From a bacterium (lineage in GTDB: Bacteria; Acidobacteriota; Thermoanaerobaculia; Multivoradales; J023), in assembly GCA_024226315.1 (NCBI GenBank), contig JAAELT010000476.1:19729-83728 (forward strand): 64,000 nt of DNA, given 5' to 3'. The notes under the pieces were generated by a model. That model saw nothing but the letters and a program-made list of their open reading frames with translations. It had not been told where the DNA came from and made no database searches. Made by a program: the position numbers and the translations under genes. Below are positions 26,285 through 35,930 of this stretch, in pieces; position 1 is the first letter of the stretch; the number at the start of each line of letters is the position of its first letter.

Positions 26285-27439
26285 TCAATGGGTCCGCTGA
26301 AACTCTCTCAGGTGCTTTTCCCTCTTTGCCAGCGAGCTCTTCTCCATCGCCAGGCCGGCCTCGATCATCGCCACTTCGAGATCCTCGAGCGGTCCGAGCG
26401 GATGGAGGCCGGGCAGGTTGTCACCGTAGAAGATGAGCGATACCCGGCCGCTGACAATGAGCGGCGCCGCAACGACCTCGGTAGGCCATCCACCACCGAG
26501 CCTGCGGATGAGGTATCGGTTGACGGCATTCTCCTCCAAAGGGCCACTGAAGTTCGTCTTGCGCGCGACAGCTTCGGTGAGAATCGACGGCAGGGCGAGG
26601 GGAAGGTTCACCTTTCTGACGAAATCGGCGGTCAGGCCGGAGGGTGGCTCGACGCCGAACTGTCCCATGCCCGCAAAACCCAACGGACTGCATCTGAAAA
26701 GGACGCCGCGGCGCGCGATCCGTTGGGCGTGCTCGAGGATCGCCAGAATGATCTCGCCGGTGAACTCGGGGGTGTGCGACTCCGTCATGATGTTGCTCAG
26801 AGGAGTCGGGCGGTCGCTGGTCGCTGGTTGTGTGGCTCCAGGTTGTTCCGGCATCGAACCTGACCGGGCTACCGTCTCGAGCGGCGAGCTCTCGCTCTTG
26901 GCTACCGCCTCGGGCGGTGAGACGTCGCGCTGCGCCTCGTCCATCTTGACCGACAGCTCCAACAGAACCTCGTCGGCGGGAAGCCCATCGGAATACAGGA
27001 ACTCCAGAGCATCGATCTCGACCTCCCCGCAATCCGCCAGTTGCAGCTCCTCGAACCGAAAATAGCCGCTGTGCCACTTGAGCAATTCAAAAACCACCTT
27101 CCCGAATTGCTCTTTGACGACCTGACTCAGGTCCTGCTTCGACACCAGGCCCTGCTCGAGCAGGATGGCCCCGAGGCGACGTTCTTTGTTGGCCTCGAGC
27201 TGTAGATCGAGACTCCTCCTGAGCTCGTCCTCGGTGATCAGACCTCGGCACAGAAGGATGCTTCCAAGGGTCTCTCTCACCGAGCTGCTGGCGGCGTAGA
27301 TGATCCGGCCCTCGCGAAGAACGAGCACTCCCTGGCCAGCACGCTGGGTGACCGAGAGCTTGCCGCTCTTGCCACTGCTGGCGAGCATCTGCAGGATGTC
27401 GGAAAAGTCGAACTTCTCGAGCTTGCCCCTGAGCTCCAT
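26285..27439 (-). CDS. DUF4388 (PATAN-like) domain protein with C-terminal GAF-like region
   Basis: 384 residues. Residues 1-110 carry the DUF4388 pattern (ELRGKLEKFDFSDILQMLAS ... GKSGKLSVTQ ... GRIIYAASSS), a domain found in cyanobacterial and delta-proteobacterial response regulators and in gliding/pilus regulators. The segment around LLCRGLITEDELRRSLDLQ and LEQGLVSKQDL resembles the repeat found before type II/IV secretion ATPases. A Ser/Pro/Glu linker (about 170-215) leads to a C-terminal alpha/beta domain (about 220-370) of GAF-like appearance. A regulatory role, perhaps linked to the PilT-type ATPases 3 kb away, is inference. Confidence 0.75.
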   Translation of the reverse strand: MELRGKLEKFDFSDILQMLASSGKSGKLSVTQRAGQGVLVLREGRIIYAASSSVRETLGSILLCRGLITEDELRRSLDLQLEANKERRLGAILLEQGLVSKQDLSQVVKEQFGKVVFELLKWHSGYFRFEELQLADCGEVEIDALEFLYSDGLPADEVLLELSVKMDEAQRDVSPPEAVAKSESSPLETVARSGSMPEQPGATQPATSDRPTPLSNIMTESHTPEFTGEIILAILEHAQRIARRGVLFRCSPLGFAGMGQFGVEPPSGLTADFVRKVNLPLALPSILTEAVARKTNFSGPLEENAVNRYLIRRLGGGWPTEVVAAPLIVSGRVSLIFYGDNLPGLHPLGPLEDLEVAMIEAGLAMEKSSLAKREKHLREFQRTH

Positions 27440-27661
27440 GGCGTGTCCGTGTACTTTCGATCGGTGAAAGGTCCGCCTCTTGGTGGAATCATGCTACCAG
27501 AGGCGAGATCCTGGACTTCGTCCCTGTTCGAACGCCGTCCGTACCTCGTATGTACCAGCCCCTCAATCGGCGGTGAGATGAGGCGGCCATTCTCGACACA
27601 CTGTATAGCGACCCAGACTGTATGGAAGAATGACAGTTGCCTAGATCGAGAGGTAATCATC
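27440..27661. other. Divergent intergenic region between the DUF4388 and metalloprotease genes
   Basis: About 220 bases must hold both promoters. The ribosome site AGAGG lies eight bases before the GTG start of the metalloprotease. I see no convincing -35/-10 pair or terminator. Confidence 0.4.
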
Positions 27662-30163
27662 GTGGCCAGGACGCTGATCCTTTTCGCCTCCGCCCTCCTT
27701 CTCGCCGCTTCGCCCTCGACGGCGCAGGAGCTGTTCTTCGCTCAGAAGACTCTTGCCGTAGCGGCCGATCCGACGGCGATCATCGAGACGGAGGTCGGAG
27801 TCGATCTGTCGCTCCTGCGGCGGAACGTCGAGTCGCTGGAGCTCTCCCTGCCGGACGGGGACCACTACCGGGCCGGCCGAACCGGCTTCGAGCAGCGGTC
27901 GGACGGTGGCGTGACCTGGTGGGGCTCGATCCCGGTCGCGGAGCTCGAGATGCCGGCGAGTGTCACCCTCACCGTCCATGACGGCCTGCTGGTGGCGTCG
28001 ATCACCACCCCCGCCGGCAACTACGAGGTTCGTCCGCGCGCTGACCGCTCCCATGTCCTGAGGAAGGTCGACCGCACGAGTCAACCTGACTGTGGTGGAG
28101 CGGTCGCGCCCCCGGAGCTGGTAGTGGAGTCTCAACCAAAGGACTCCGGGATGGACGCCGCTCCGATCGAGAGCAGCGAGCTGGATAGCGAGAACAAGGC
28201 TACGGCGCGGATCGACGTGCTGGCGATCTACAGCGCGGGCGCCCGGAGCTACGCTGGCGGGCATAGCCAGATCCGGGCTGTGATCCAACACGCCATCGAC
28301 GCCACCAACTCGGCCTTCGTCAACAGCTCGGCGGCGGTGCGGGTTGCGCTGCGCCACTCACAGGAGATGGCGGTCTCGCAGTCGGCGTTCCAGAAGCTCG
28401 ATTTCCTGCGCATGCATGCCGCGACCAACACCCTGCGCAACGCGGTCGGCGCCGATCTGGTGGCAGCCTTCATCAACGATGCGTCCAACTGGTGCGGCAT
28501 CGCCTACCTGATGGACGACGTCGGCCCGAGTTTCGCGCCCTGGGCCTACTCGATCACGGACATCGAATGCTCGACCCTGGTCTTCGCCCACGAGGTGGGT
28601 CACAACCTGAGCCTCAACCACGATCCCGCCAACCGCAGCTCCCCGGACCCGCCGGCGTTCCCCTGGGCCTTCGGCCACTACGTCGACCAGGTGTTCCGGA
28701 CGGTCATGTCCTATTCCAATCAGTGCACGGGACAGTTCTGCCCTCGGATTCCCCATTTCTCGCATCCGGGGATCTCCTACTCCGGCCACGCGACAGGCAT
28801 CCCGAACGAGCGCAACAACCGTAAGGTGCTCAACGTCACCGGCCCGGTGGGCGCCGGCTTCCGGCCGTCGGTCGCCAATATCGACGCCGCCTTCAGCTTC
28901 TCGCCGGCGCGGCCGGCCTTCGACCTGCCGGTCCAGTTCACCGACCTTTCGACCGGCGATCCCGATTCGTGGAGCTGGTCCTTCGGCGACGGCGGGTCCT
29001 CGAGCAGTCAGAACCCGTCTCACACCTACGCCCTGCCCGGCGCCTACACCGCGCGCTTGACGGTCAGCCGCGGCGGAGCCAGCGATACCGTGACCGTCGA
29101 GGTGGTGGTGGAAGACGTCGCCGCCGGTTTCATGATCACCCCAGACTCGCCTCGCATTGAGATTCCGACCCGCTTCCTCGACGCCTCCACCGGCTCGCCG
29201 ACCGCCTGGAGCTGGGACTTCGGCGATGGCGCCACCTCGGCCGAGATCAATCCGTCGCACGTCTATGACGCGTCGGGGACCTACACCGTCAGCCTAACCG
29301 TGACCCGCGACGCCACCATCGACACGCTTAGCGTCGACCTCGAGGTGGCGGAGCGCACCTGCGCCAACGAGACGGAGGGCCTGTGTCTGAACCGGGATCG
29401 ATACCACGCCGAGGTCGAGTGGATCGACTTCCTCGACCAGACCGGGACCGCCACGGCGGTGCCGCTGGTCTCGGACGACTCGGGCGTGTTCTGGTTCTTC
29501 GACGGCAACAACTGGGAGATGCTGGTCAAGGTGCTCGACGGCTGCGACTTCAACTCGCATGTGTGGGTATTCGCCGCCACCACCACCGACGTCGGCTACA
29601 TCCTGCGCGTTACTGACACCCACACCGGCAACGTCCGCGAATACCTCAACGAGCTCGGCACCTCCGCGCCCGCGATCACCGACACCGAAGCGTTCGAAGA
29701 CTGCGTCATCACGATCGACTACGCCGCCGATACCGATCCCCGGAGATCAATCTTCCAGGCTCCCGGCGTGACGGCGACCGAGCTGGCGGTTGCCGCCACC
29801 GAGCAAGAAGAAGACTGCGTCGCCGACGGCAACCGCCTGTGCTTGAACGACGGCCGCTTCCGCGCCGAGGTCACCTGGCGCGACTTCGAAGATCGCACCG
29901 GCTCCGGCACGGTGGTGACCAGCACCGACGACTCCGGCCTCTACTGGTTCTTCTCGTCCAACAACTGGGAGCTACTGCTCAAAGTACTCGACGGCTGCGC
30001 CCTCAACGACCGCTACTGGGTCTTCTCTGCCGCCACCACCAACGTCGAGTACACGCTGCGAGTCACCGACACGCAGACCGGCGAGGCACGGGAGTACCGC
30101 AACCCCCTGGGCACAGCCGCCGCCGCAGTCACCGATACTGAAGCCTTCGCCAGCTGCCCCTGA
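27662..30163 (+). CDS. Secreted zinc metalloprotease (reprolysin-like) with two PKD domains and two repeated C-terminal modules
   Basis: 833 residues from GTG 27662, chosen for the AGAGG site and the signal peptide that follows (LILFASALLLAASPSTAQ). A propeptide-like region runs to about residue 170. The metzincin zinc site HEVGHNLSLNH occupies residues 310-320, followed by a Met-turn-like VMSYSN. PKD domains cover about 404-485 and 485-565 (SWSFGDGG..NPSHTYALPG and WDFGDGATSAEINPSHVYD). The C-terminus has two copies of a module of about 115 residues (about 566-680 and 718-833), each with a leading C...LCLN.. R(Y/F), a conserved VFWFF or YWFF...NNWE stretch and an LKVLDGC motif. This module may bind carbohydrate or act as a sorting tail; its role is unknown. 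Confidence 0.9.
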   Translation: MARTLILFASALLLAASPSTAQELFFAQKTLAVAADPTAIIETEVGVDLSLLRRNVESLELSLPDGDHYRAGRTGFEQRSDGGVTWWGSIPVAELEMPASVTLTVHDGLLVASITTPAGNYEVRPRADRSHVLRKVDRTSQPDCGGAVAPPELVVESQPKDSGMDAAPIESSELDSENKATARIDVLAIYSAGARSYAGGHSQIRAVIQHAIDATNSAFVNSSAAVRVALRHSQEMAVSQSAFQKLDFLRMHAATNTLRNAVGADLVAAFINDASNWCGIAYLMDDVGPSFAPWAYSITDIECSTLVFAHEVGHNLSLNHDPANRSSPDPPAFPWAFGHYVDQVFRTVMSYSNQCTGQFCPRIPHFSHPGISYSGHATGIPNERNNRKVLNVTGPVGAGFRPSVANIDAAFSFSPARPAFDLPVQFTDLSTGDPDSWSWSFGDGGSSSSQNPSHTYALPGAYTARLTVSRGGASDTVTVEVVVEDVAAGFMITPDSPRIEIPTRFLDASTGSPTAWSWDFGDGATSAEINPSHVYDASGTYTVSLTVTRDATIDTLSVDLEVAERTCANETEGLCLNRDRYHAEVEWIDFLDQTGTATAVPLVSDDSGVFWFFDGNNWEMLVKVLDGCDFNSHVWVFAATTTDVGYILRVTDTHTGNVREYLNELGTSAPAITDTEAFEDCVITIDYAADTDPRRSIFQAPGVTATELAVAATEQEEDCVADGNRLCLNDGRFRAEVTWRDFEDRTGSGTVVTSTDDSGLYWFFSSNNWELLLKVLDGCALNDRYWVFSAATTNVEYTLRVTDTQTGEAREYRNPLGTAAAAVTDTEAFASCP

Positions 30164-30192
30164 CGCCGCATTGACATACAATCGTCCGCGTT

Positions 30193-31662
30193 ATGCCGGA
30201 CCCGGAGCTGCTGATCGGCCAACTGGCCATCCATTACAAGATCCTGTCGAAGGAACAGGTCGGCGATGCCGTGAAGCACTGGCGCGCCGAGCCCTCGGAG
30301 CAGGACCTCGGGGCCTTCATGGCGGAGAAGGGCTACTTCGGTACCGATGTGCTGCAGAAGCTGGAGGCGGCCAAAGCCCAGGTGCTTCGGCGTGAGCAGG
30401 TCCGCTCCGGCGCCGGCACGGTGCCGACCGCCGCACCTGCTGCTCCGGCCGTGCCCTCCGCTCCGGCCGCTCCCGCGGCGGCCGCGGCGGCCGAGATGGT
30501 GGTCGAGCGGGTAGGGTCACCGTCCGCCACGGCAAAGCCAGCCGAGGAGGCTGCTCCGGCAACGGCGGAAACGCAGGCGATTCCCCAACAGGACGTAGAC
30601 TGGAAGCTGCGCTTCGACGCCGACGCCAGCCTCGAAGATCTGTTGCGGCAGGCCCAGGAGCTGCATGCCTCGGACTTGCACGTACACAGCGGAGCGCCGA
30701 TCAAGCTGCGCCTCAACGGCCGGCTCGAGGACGCCTCGGCGGTGCTCGACCGAACACGTGCTAAAGAGTTGATCGAAGGCTTGCTCAACGACTCGCAACA
30801 GCTACTGCTCGACGAATTCATGCAGGTCGACTTCGCGCACTCGATCGCCGGCGTCGGGCGCTTCCGCGCCAACGTCTACCAGCAGCAGCGGGGGCTAGAC
30901 GCGGTGTTCCGCGCCATCCCGCCCGAGCCGCCGACGCTGGCGCAGCTCGGGCTGCCGGACTCCCTGGCCGAGCTGGTGTCGTACCACCAGGGCATGGTGC
31001 TGCTCACCGGGCCGGCTGGGTGCGGCAAGTCCTCGACCATGGCGGCCCTGGTGCGGCTGATCAACGAGCAGCGGCCGGACCACATCATCACCGTCGAGGA
31101 TCCGATCGAGTACGTGCATCCTTCGGCTCGCTGCGTGGTGAATCAGCGGGAAGTGGGCCCGCACACCGAGTCCTTCGCTCGGGCGCTGCGGGCGGCGTTG
31201 CGCGAGGATCCGGATGTCATCGTGATCGGCGAGCTGCGCGATCTCGAGACCATCAGCCTCGCCCTCACCGCGGCGGAGACCGGCCATCTGGTGCTCGCCA
31301 CGCTACACACCTCGAACGCCATCCGTACCATCAATCGTGTGCTCGGCGTGTTTCCGCCGGACCAGCAGGCGCAAATCCGGATGATGTTCTCCGAGTCGCT
31401 GCGCGCCGTCGTCTCCCAGCGCCTGCTGCCACGGGCCGACGGCACCGGCCGGGTGGCAGCCACCGAGATCCTGATCAACACCAAGGCGGCCGGTAACCTG
31501 ATTCGCGAGCAGAAGACCTTCCAGCTGCATTCGCTGATGCAAACCGGTAGTCAACACGGCATGTGGCTGCTCGATCATGCGCTGACCTTTCTGGCCAAGC
31601 GGCGGATCGTCACCAAGGAAGACGCCCGGATGGAAGCGGAGAAGCCGGAGAGCATCAAATGA
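30193..31662 (+). CDS. PilT/PilU-like ATPase with N-terminal extension
   Basis: 489 residues. Residues 1-65 resemble the small helical domain seen before secretion ATPases (LLIGQLAIHYKILSKEQVGD). An Ala/Pro linker (about 75-135) follows, then a complete PilT-type ATPase: Walker A GPAGCGKSSTM, Asp box in TVEDPIEYVH, Walker B VIVIGELRDLETI and His box TLHTSNAIRTINR. PilT family hexamers power retraction of type IV pili. The next gene is a second PilT-like ATPase without the extension, so the pair may correspond to PilT and PilU. No pilin or pilus assembly genes lie in the window. Confidence 0.9.
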   Translation: MPDPELLIGQLAIHYKILSKEQVGDAVKHWRAEPSEQDLGAFMAEKGYFGTDVLQKLEAAKAQVLRREQVRSGAGTVPTAAPAAPAVPSAPAAPAAAAAAEMVVERVGSPSATAKPAEEAAPATAETQAIPQQDVDWKLRFDADASLEDLLRQAQELHASDLHVHSGAPIKLRLNGRLEDASAVLDRTRAKELIEGLLNDSQQLLLDEFMQVDFAHSIAGVGRFRANVYQQQRGLDAVFRAIPPEPPTLAQLGLPDSLAELVSYHQGMVLLTGPAGCGKSSTMAALVRLINEQRPDHIITVEDPIEYVHPSARCVVNQREVGPHTESFARALRAALREDPDVIVIGELRDLETISLALTAAETGHLVLATLHTSNAIRTINRVLGVFPPDQQAQIRMMFSESLRAVVSQRLLPRADGTGRVAATEILINTKAAGNLIREQKTFQLHSLMQTGSQHGMWLLDHALTFLAKRRIVTKEDARMEAEKPESIK

Positions 31663-31694
31663 AGCATCGAACGAGCGCCGGCGGGAGCTGAGAC

Positions 31695-32777
31695 ATGGCG
31701 AGAATCCATGATCTGTTCCGCACCCTGAAAGAGATCGGGGGTTCGGATCTGCACCTGGCGGCGCCGCTGCGACCGCGGATCCGCGTTCACGGTGAGCTCG
31801 CCGACGTCGAGGGCTGGGAGCCGCTGTCACACGAGGAGCTGCGGGCTCTACTGCGCGAGATCACCACCGACGATCAGTGGAATGACTACGAAAGCTTCGG
31901 TGACCTCGACTTCGCCTACGGCCTCGAAGGGGTCGCGCGTTTCCGCGCCAACTTCCTGCGCCAGGAGAACGGCGCCGCGGCCGTGTTTCGCATCATCCCG
32001 GAAGAGATCTTGACCCTCGAGAAGCTCGGATTGCCCGAGGCGATCGAGAAACTGGCTCACACCCGACAGGGTCTGGTGCTGGTCACCGGGCCCACCGGCT
32101 CGGGCAAGTCAACCACCCTGGCCGCGATCATTGACCGCATCAACGACACCTACGGCAAGCATATCGTCACCATCGAAGATCCGGTGGAGTTCGTGCATCC
32201 GAACAAAAAGTGCGTGCTGTCGCAGCGCGAGGTCGGCGCCGATACGCCGAGCTTCGCGGCTGCGCTCAAAGTCGCAGTGCGCCAGGACGCCGACGTCATC
32301 CTGGTGGGGGAGATGCGCGATCTCGAGACCATCTCGCTGGCGATCACCGCCGCGGAGATGGGCGCTCTGGTGTTCGGCACCCTGCATACCAACAGCGCCG
32401 CCAAAACCATCGACCGCCTGATCGACGCCTTCCCCGCCGAGGAGCAGAACCAGATCCGCACCACGCTCTCGGAGTCGGTGGTCGGCATCGTCTCGCAGCT
32501 GCTGCTGCCGACCCGGGACGGCAAGGGAAGGTGCGCCGTGCACGAGATCCTGCTCAAGACCGGCGGGCTGGCCAACGTCATCCGCGAGGGCAACACGCCG
32601 ATGCTGCAGTCGATCATCCAGGGTCACCGGGGCATGGGCATGTGCATGATGGACGACTCGTTGTTCGAGAAAGTGGAGAAGCGCAAGATCAGCGCCAAGG
32701 CGGCCTATGCCAAGGCGCAGGACAAGTTGCGATTCGAGCCACTGGTGAAGCAAGAGGAAGAGGCTGCGTCCGGATGA
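31695..32777 (+). CDS. PilT-like type IV pilus retraction ATPase
   Basis: 360 residues, the standard PilT/PilU length. Walker A TGPTGSGKSTTL, Asp box IEDPVEFVH, Walker B ILVGEMRDLETI and His box TLHTNSAAKTIDRLIDAFP are intact. The C-terminal LLPTRDGKGRCAVHEILL segment is typical of PilT. The gene starts 32 bases after the longer PilT-like ATPase, so they are probably co-transcribed and may work as partner motors. Confidence 0.9.
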   Translation: MARIHDLFRTLKEIGGSDLHLAAPLRPRIRVHGELADVEGWEPLSHEELRALLREITTDDQWNDYESFGDLDFAYGLEGVARFRANFLRQENGAAAVFRIIPEEILTLEKLGLPEAIEKLAHTRQGLVLVTGPTGSGKSTTLAAIIDRINDTYGKHIVTIEDPVEFVHPNKKCVLSQREVGADTPSFAAALKVAVRQDADVILVGEMRDLETISLAITAAEMGALVFGTLHTNSAAKTIDRLIDAFPAEEQNQIRTTLSESVVGIVSQLLLPTRDGKGRCAVHEILLKTGGLANVIREGNTPMLQSIIQGHRGMGMCMMDDSLFEKVEKRKISAKAAYAKAQDKLRFEPLVKQEEEAASG

Positions 32778-32844
32778 GAACATCGTTTCGGACGCTCCCC
32801 GCGCTGGTTCAGCAGCGCCCACCAAACCATCCGAGAGGAAGCCG

Positions 32845-34524
32845 ATGAGCGCAAGAACGATCCCCTGTCTGGTTCTGTCTCTCGCCGCCTTGGCGGCTTG
32901 CCAGCCCACCGAAACACCGAGTCCGGGGACGCGAGAGGAGGCATCGACGACCATGACCGAGACCGAGAAGCGGCTCGCCAAGTACACGACGGTGAAGCTC
33001 ACCAGCGATCTCTCAGTGCTGTCCGACAATCAGCGACGCATGATCCCGCTGCTGATCGAGGCGGCGGAGGCCATGGACGCCGGCTTCTGGCGCCAGGCCT
33101 ACGGCGACAAGGAAGCGCTGATGGCGTCGATCGACGATGACGCCACCCGCCGCTTCGCCGAGATCAACTACGGGCCGTGGGACCGTCTGGCGAACAACGA
33201 GCCATTCGTCGAAGGGATCGGAGACAAGCCCAAGGGCGCCACCTTCTATCCCTCCGACATGACCAAGGAAGAGCTCGAAGAGGCGACCGCGGCCTCCGAA
33301 GAGGCGGCCGAGAAGCTGCGCGGCCTGTACACGGTCGTCGAACGCGACCTGGGCGGCGCTCTCACCACCAGGCCCTACAGCGAGATCTACGACGACCTGT
33401 ATCAGGTTGCCGCCGAGAAACTGCGCGCTGCCGCCGAGCTGGCCGAAGACGCCGGCTTCAAGAGCTACCTCGAGCTGCGCGCCGCGGCGCTGCTGTCCGA
33501 CGAGTACTACGAATCGGACCTCGCCTGGATGGACATGAAGACCAATGCCGTCGATATCGTCATTGGTCCGATTGAGACCTACGAGGATCAGATGTTCGGC
33601 GCCAAGGCGTCGAACGAGGCCTACGTGCTGATCAAGGACCGGGCGTGGAGCGAGCGCCTGGCCAAGTACGCCGCGATGCTGCCGGACCTCCAACGGGGCC
33701 TGCCGGTACCCGAGGAGTACAAGCGCGAGGAGCCCGGAACCAACTCGGACCTCAATGCCTACGACGTCGTCTACTACGCCGGCGACTGCAACGCCGGCTC
33801 CAAGACGATCGCCATCAACCTGCCGAACGACGAGCGCGTGCAGCTACAGAAGGGCAGCCGACGCCTGCAGCTCAAGAACGCCATGCGCGCCAAGTTCGAC
33901 CGCATCCTGATGCCGATCGCCGGCGAGCTGATCCACGCCGAGCAGCGAGGGCTGATCCGATTCGACGCCTTCTTCGAGAACACCATGTTCCACGAGGTGG
34001 CTCACGGGCTCGGCATCAAGGAGACGATCACCGGCCAGGGCTCGGTGCGCTCGGCGCTCCAGAACCACGCTTCGGCGCTGGAGGAGGGCAAGGCGGACGT
34101 GCTCGGCCTGTACATGGTGAACGCGCTGCACCAGCGCGGCGATCTCGATGACACCGAGATCGAGGACAACTACGCGACCTTCATGGCCAGCATCTTCCGT
34201 TCGATCCGCTTCGGCGCCTCGAGCGCCCACGGCGTCGCCAACCTGATCCGCTTCAACTTCTTCGCCGAGATGGGCGCCTTCACCCGCGACGAGGCGACCG
34301 GCGTCTACCGGGTCGACTTCGCGAAGCTCGAGACGGCGGCCGACGCATTGTCGGAGAAGATTCTGCGCCTCCAGGGCGACGGAGACTACGAGGCGGTGGG
34401 AGCCTTCGTCGATCGATACGGCAAAGTGGGAGAGATCCTCGCCGCCGATCTCGAACGACTGTCGAGCGCCGGCATCCCGGTGGACATCGTCTTCGAACAG
34501 GGAGTGGATACACTGGGCCTATAG
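32845..34524 (+). CDS. Lipoprotein zinc peptidase, M49 (dipeptidyl-peptidase III)-like
   Basis: 559 residues. The N-terminus is a lipoprotein signal (LVLSLAALAAC, lipobox Cys at residue 19), so it should be anchored at the outer face of a membrane. The zinc site is HEVAH at residues 383-387 with the downstream ligand in EEGKAD at 413-418, as in bacterial relatives of DPP III. The usual eukaryotic DPP III motif HELLGH has an extra residue and a longer gap, so this is the shorter bacterial type. The region SDLNAYDVVYYAGDCNAGSK is a further landmark of that group. An aminodipeptidase activity is inferred from family. Confidence 0.85.
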   Translation: MSARTIPCLVLSLAALAACQPTETPSPGTREEASTTMTETEKRLAKYTTVKLTSDLSVLSDNQRRMIPLLIEAAEAMDAGFWRQAYGDKEALMASIDDDATRRFAEINYGPWDRLANNEPFVEGIGDKPKGATFYPSDMTKEELEEATAASEEAAEKLRGLYTVVERDLGGALTTRPYSEIYDDLYQVAAEKLRAAAELAEDAGFKSYLELRAAALLSDEYYESDLAWMDMKTNAVDIVIGPIETYEDQMFGAKASNEAYVLIKDRAWSERLAKYAAMLPDLQRGLPVPEEYKREEPGTNSDLNAYDVVYYAGDCNAGSKTIAINLPNDERVQLQKGSRRLQLKNAMRAKFDRILMPIAGELIHAEQRGLIRFDAFFENTMFHEVAHGLGIKETITGQGSVRSALQNHASALEEGKADVLGLYMVNALHQRGDLDDTEIEDNYATFMASIFRSIRFGASSAHGVANLIRFNFFAEMGAFTRDEATGVYRVDFAKLETAADALSEKILRLQGDGDYEAVGAFVDRYGKVGEILAADLERLSSAGIPVDIVFEQGVDTLGL

Positions 34525-34537
34525 CCACCCAGGACCA

Positions 34538-35311
34538 CTAACTCACACGCTGGCGGCGGAGCTCGAAGAGAGTGATCGCCGCCGCCACTGCCACGTTGAG
34601 GGATTCCACCGGCGGGAGCAGCGGGATCGTCAACTCGATCTGCGCCCGCTCGGCAGTCTGAGCGGACAGGCCGCTGCCTTCGGTGCCCAAGGCCAGCACC
34701 ACGCAGCCTTGGACGGCGGTGTCGAACAGGTCGCGGCCGCCGTGCGGCGTGAGCGCCGCCCAAAGGGGCCCCAGGGGCTCTAAGCTCTCGGCCAGCGCCT
34801 CGGCCGAAACGGCCACGGCGACTGGCAAGCGCAGCAGGCTACCCGCGGAAGCACGCAGAGCCCTCGGATGGTTGGGATGCACCGAGCCCAGGCTGAGGCA
34901 TAGGGCGGCGGCACCACTGGCCTCGGCGACCCGCGCCAGGGCGCCGAGGTTACCCGGATCCTGGAGCCCCTCGGCATAGACGTAGACGCCGCCCCCCTCG
35001 AGGGGCAGCTCGGCGGCTCCCAGGCGGGGCAGGCGTGTCACCGCCACGATGCCCCGGGGCGAGTCGCTGTCGGTCACCTCGGCGAGCAGCCGAGCGTCGA
35101 TCTCGTATGGCACAAAGGGTAGGGAGCTCTGCAACCGGCGCCAGGCACCGCTGCTGAGGAAATCCCGCGTTGCCAGCACCGAGCGCAGCTCCAGACCCGC
35201 CGCCAGTGCCTCACCGATCAGATGGGGGCCCTCGAGAAGCGCCCGATCGCCTTGTCTTCGCCGCAATTGGCGAATAGTCTTCAGATGTGAGTTTTTCCGG
35301 CTGGTGATCAT
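34538..35311 (-). CDS. TrmH/SpoU-family RNA 2'-O-methyltransferase
   Basis: 257 residues from ATG 35311; the protein starts MITSRKNSHLKTIRQLRRRQ, the standard N-terminus of this family, so the longer upstream frame is rejected. The substrate-binding N-domain (ALLEGPHLIGEALAAG) is followed by the SPOUT knot motifs LQDPGNLGALARVAEASGA, VLALGTEGSGLS and IPLLPPVESLNVAVAAAI, which bind S-adenosylmethionine. It should methylate a ribose in rRNA or tRNA; the target is unknown. Its start codon directly abuts that of the divergent DUF84 gene (the two ATGs form CATATG at 35309-35314). The next major gene cluster carries metK, which supplies its cofactor. Confidence 0.92.
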   Translation of the reverse strand: MITSRKNSHLKTIRQLRRRQGDRALLEGPHLIGEALAAGLELRSVLATRDFLSSGAWRRLQSSLPFVPYEIDARLLAEVTDSDSPRGIVAVTRLPRLGAAELPLEGGGVYVYAEGLQDPGNLGALARVAEASGAAALCLSLGSVHPNHPRALRASAGSLLRLPVAVAVSAEALAESLEPLGPLWAALTPHGGRDLFDTAVQGCVVLALGTEGSGLSAQTAERAQIELTIPLLPPVESLNVAVAAAITLFELRRQRVS

Positions 35312-35920
35312 ATGGCGCAAGATCTTACGGGCTTCTGGCAGCGTTTCCAATCGGGCATCGACGTCGCCGTGGGAGGAGACGTGCCCGACAAGCTCCTCGG
35401 CGTGAGGGATGGCTTCCTGCGCTACTTTCGGGATGGACTGGAGAAGTCGGTGCCGGTCTCGGTCGTGCCGCAGACTCAGGACGAGGCCCTGACCCCGCTG
35501 CCGATCTCGGACGCCGACATCCTGGCACTGGCGCGGAGACGCGCAGGCGAGTTGAGCCGACTCCACGGCGACTCATTCGCCTTCTATGCCGGCAGTGAGG
35601 CTGGCCTGCTGCTATTCGAGGCTGACAGTCAACGGCGTTACTTCGTGCGCACTTGGACGACGATCGTGGGCCTGGGAGAAGAAGCCTGGGGGAGTAGCGG
35701 CTCGGTGCAGCTACCCGAGCGACTTCTCGAGGGGTTGGATCACGAGGATCTGCCTTTCGCGGTTCCGGGAACCCGCCGCCGCGGCGGCATGGTCAGCTCC
35801 CTGACCGGCGGGGTAGAAACACGGCGCGGCGCCACGGCGCTGGCGACCTTCAACGCCGTGTCGACCCTGATGTACGGCAGGCTGGAGAGCTACCCTCACC
35901 GTCGGCGCGGCCTGGGCTGA
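35312..35920 (+). CDS. DUF84 (NTPase/YjjX-like) family protein
   Basis: 202 residues. After 16 extra residues the family core starts (VAVGGDVPDKLLGVRDGFLR). DAD..ALARRRA, FYAGSEAGLLLFE and the glycine-rich GGMVSSLTGGVETRRG correspond to the conserved motifs of DUF84 proteins, some of which are house-cleaning inosine/xanthosine triphosphatases. Several acidic catalytic positions look altered (GSEAGL where GIEGGL is usual), so the activity should be treated as open. There is no clear ribosome site, because the promoter and leader must lie inside the divergent methyltransferase gene. Confidence 0.7.
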   Translation: MAQDLTGFWQRFQSGIDVAVGGDVPDKLLGVRDGFLRYFRDGLEKSVPVSVVPQTQDEALTPLPISDADILALARRRAGELSRLHGDSFAFYAGSEAGLLLFEADSQRRYFVRTWTTIVGLGEEAWGSSGSVQLPERLLEGLDHEDLPFAVPGTRRRGGMVSSLTGGVETRRGATALATFNAVSTLMYGRLESYPHRRRGLG

Positions 35921-35930
35921 GCGGATCGAC

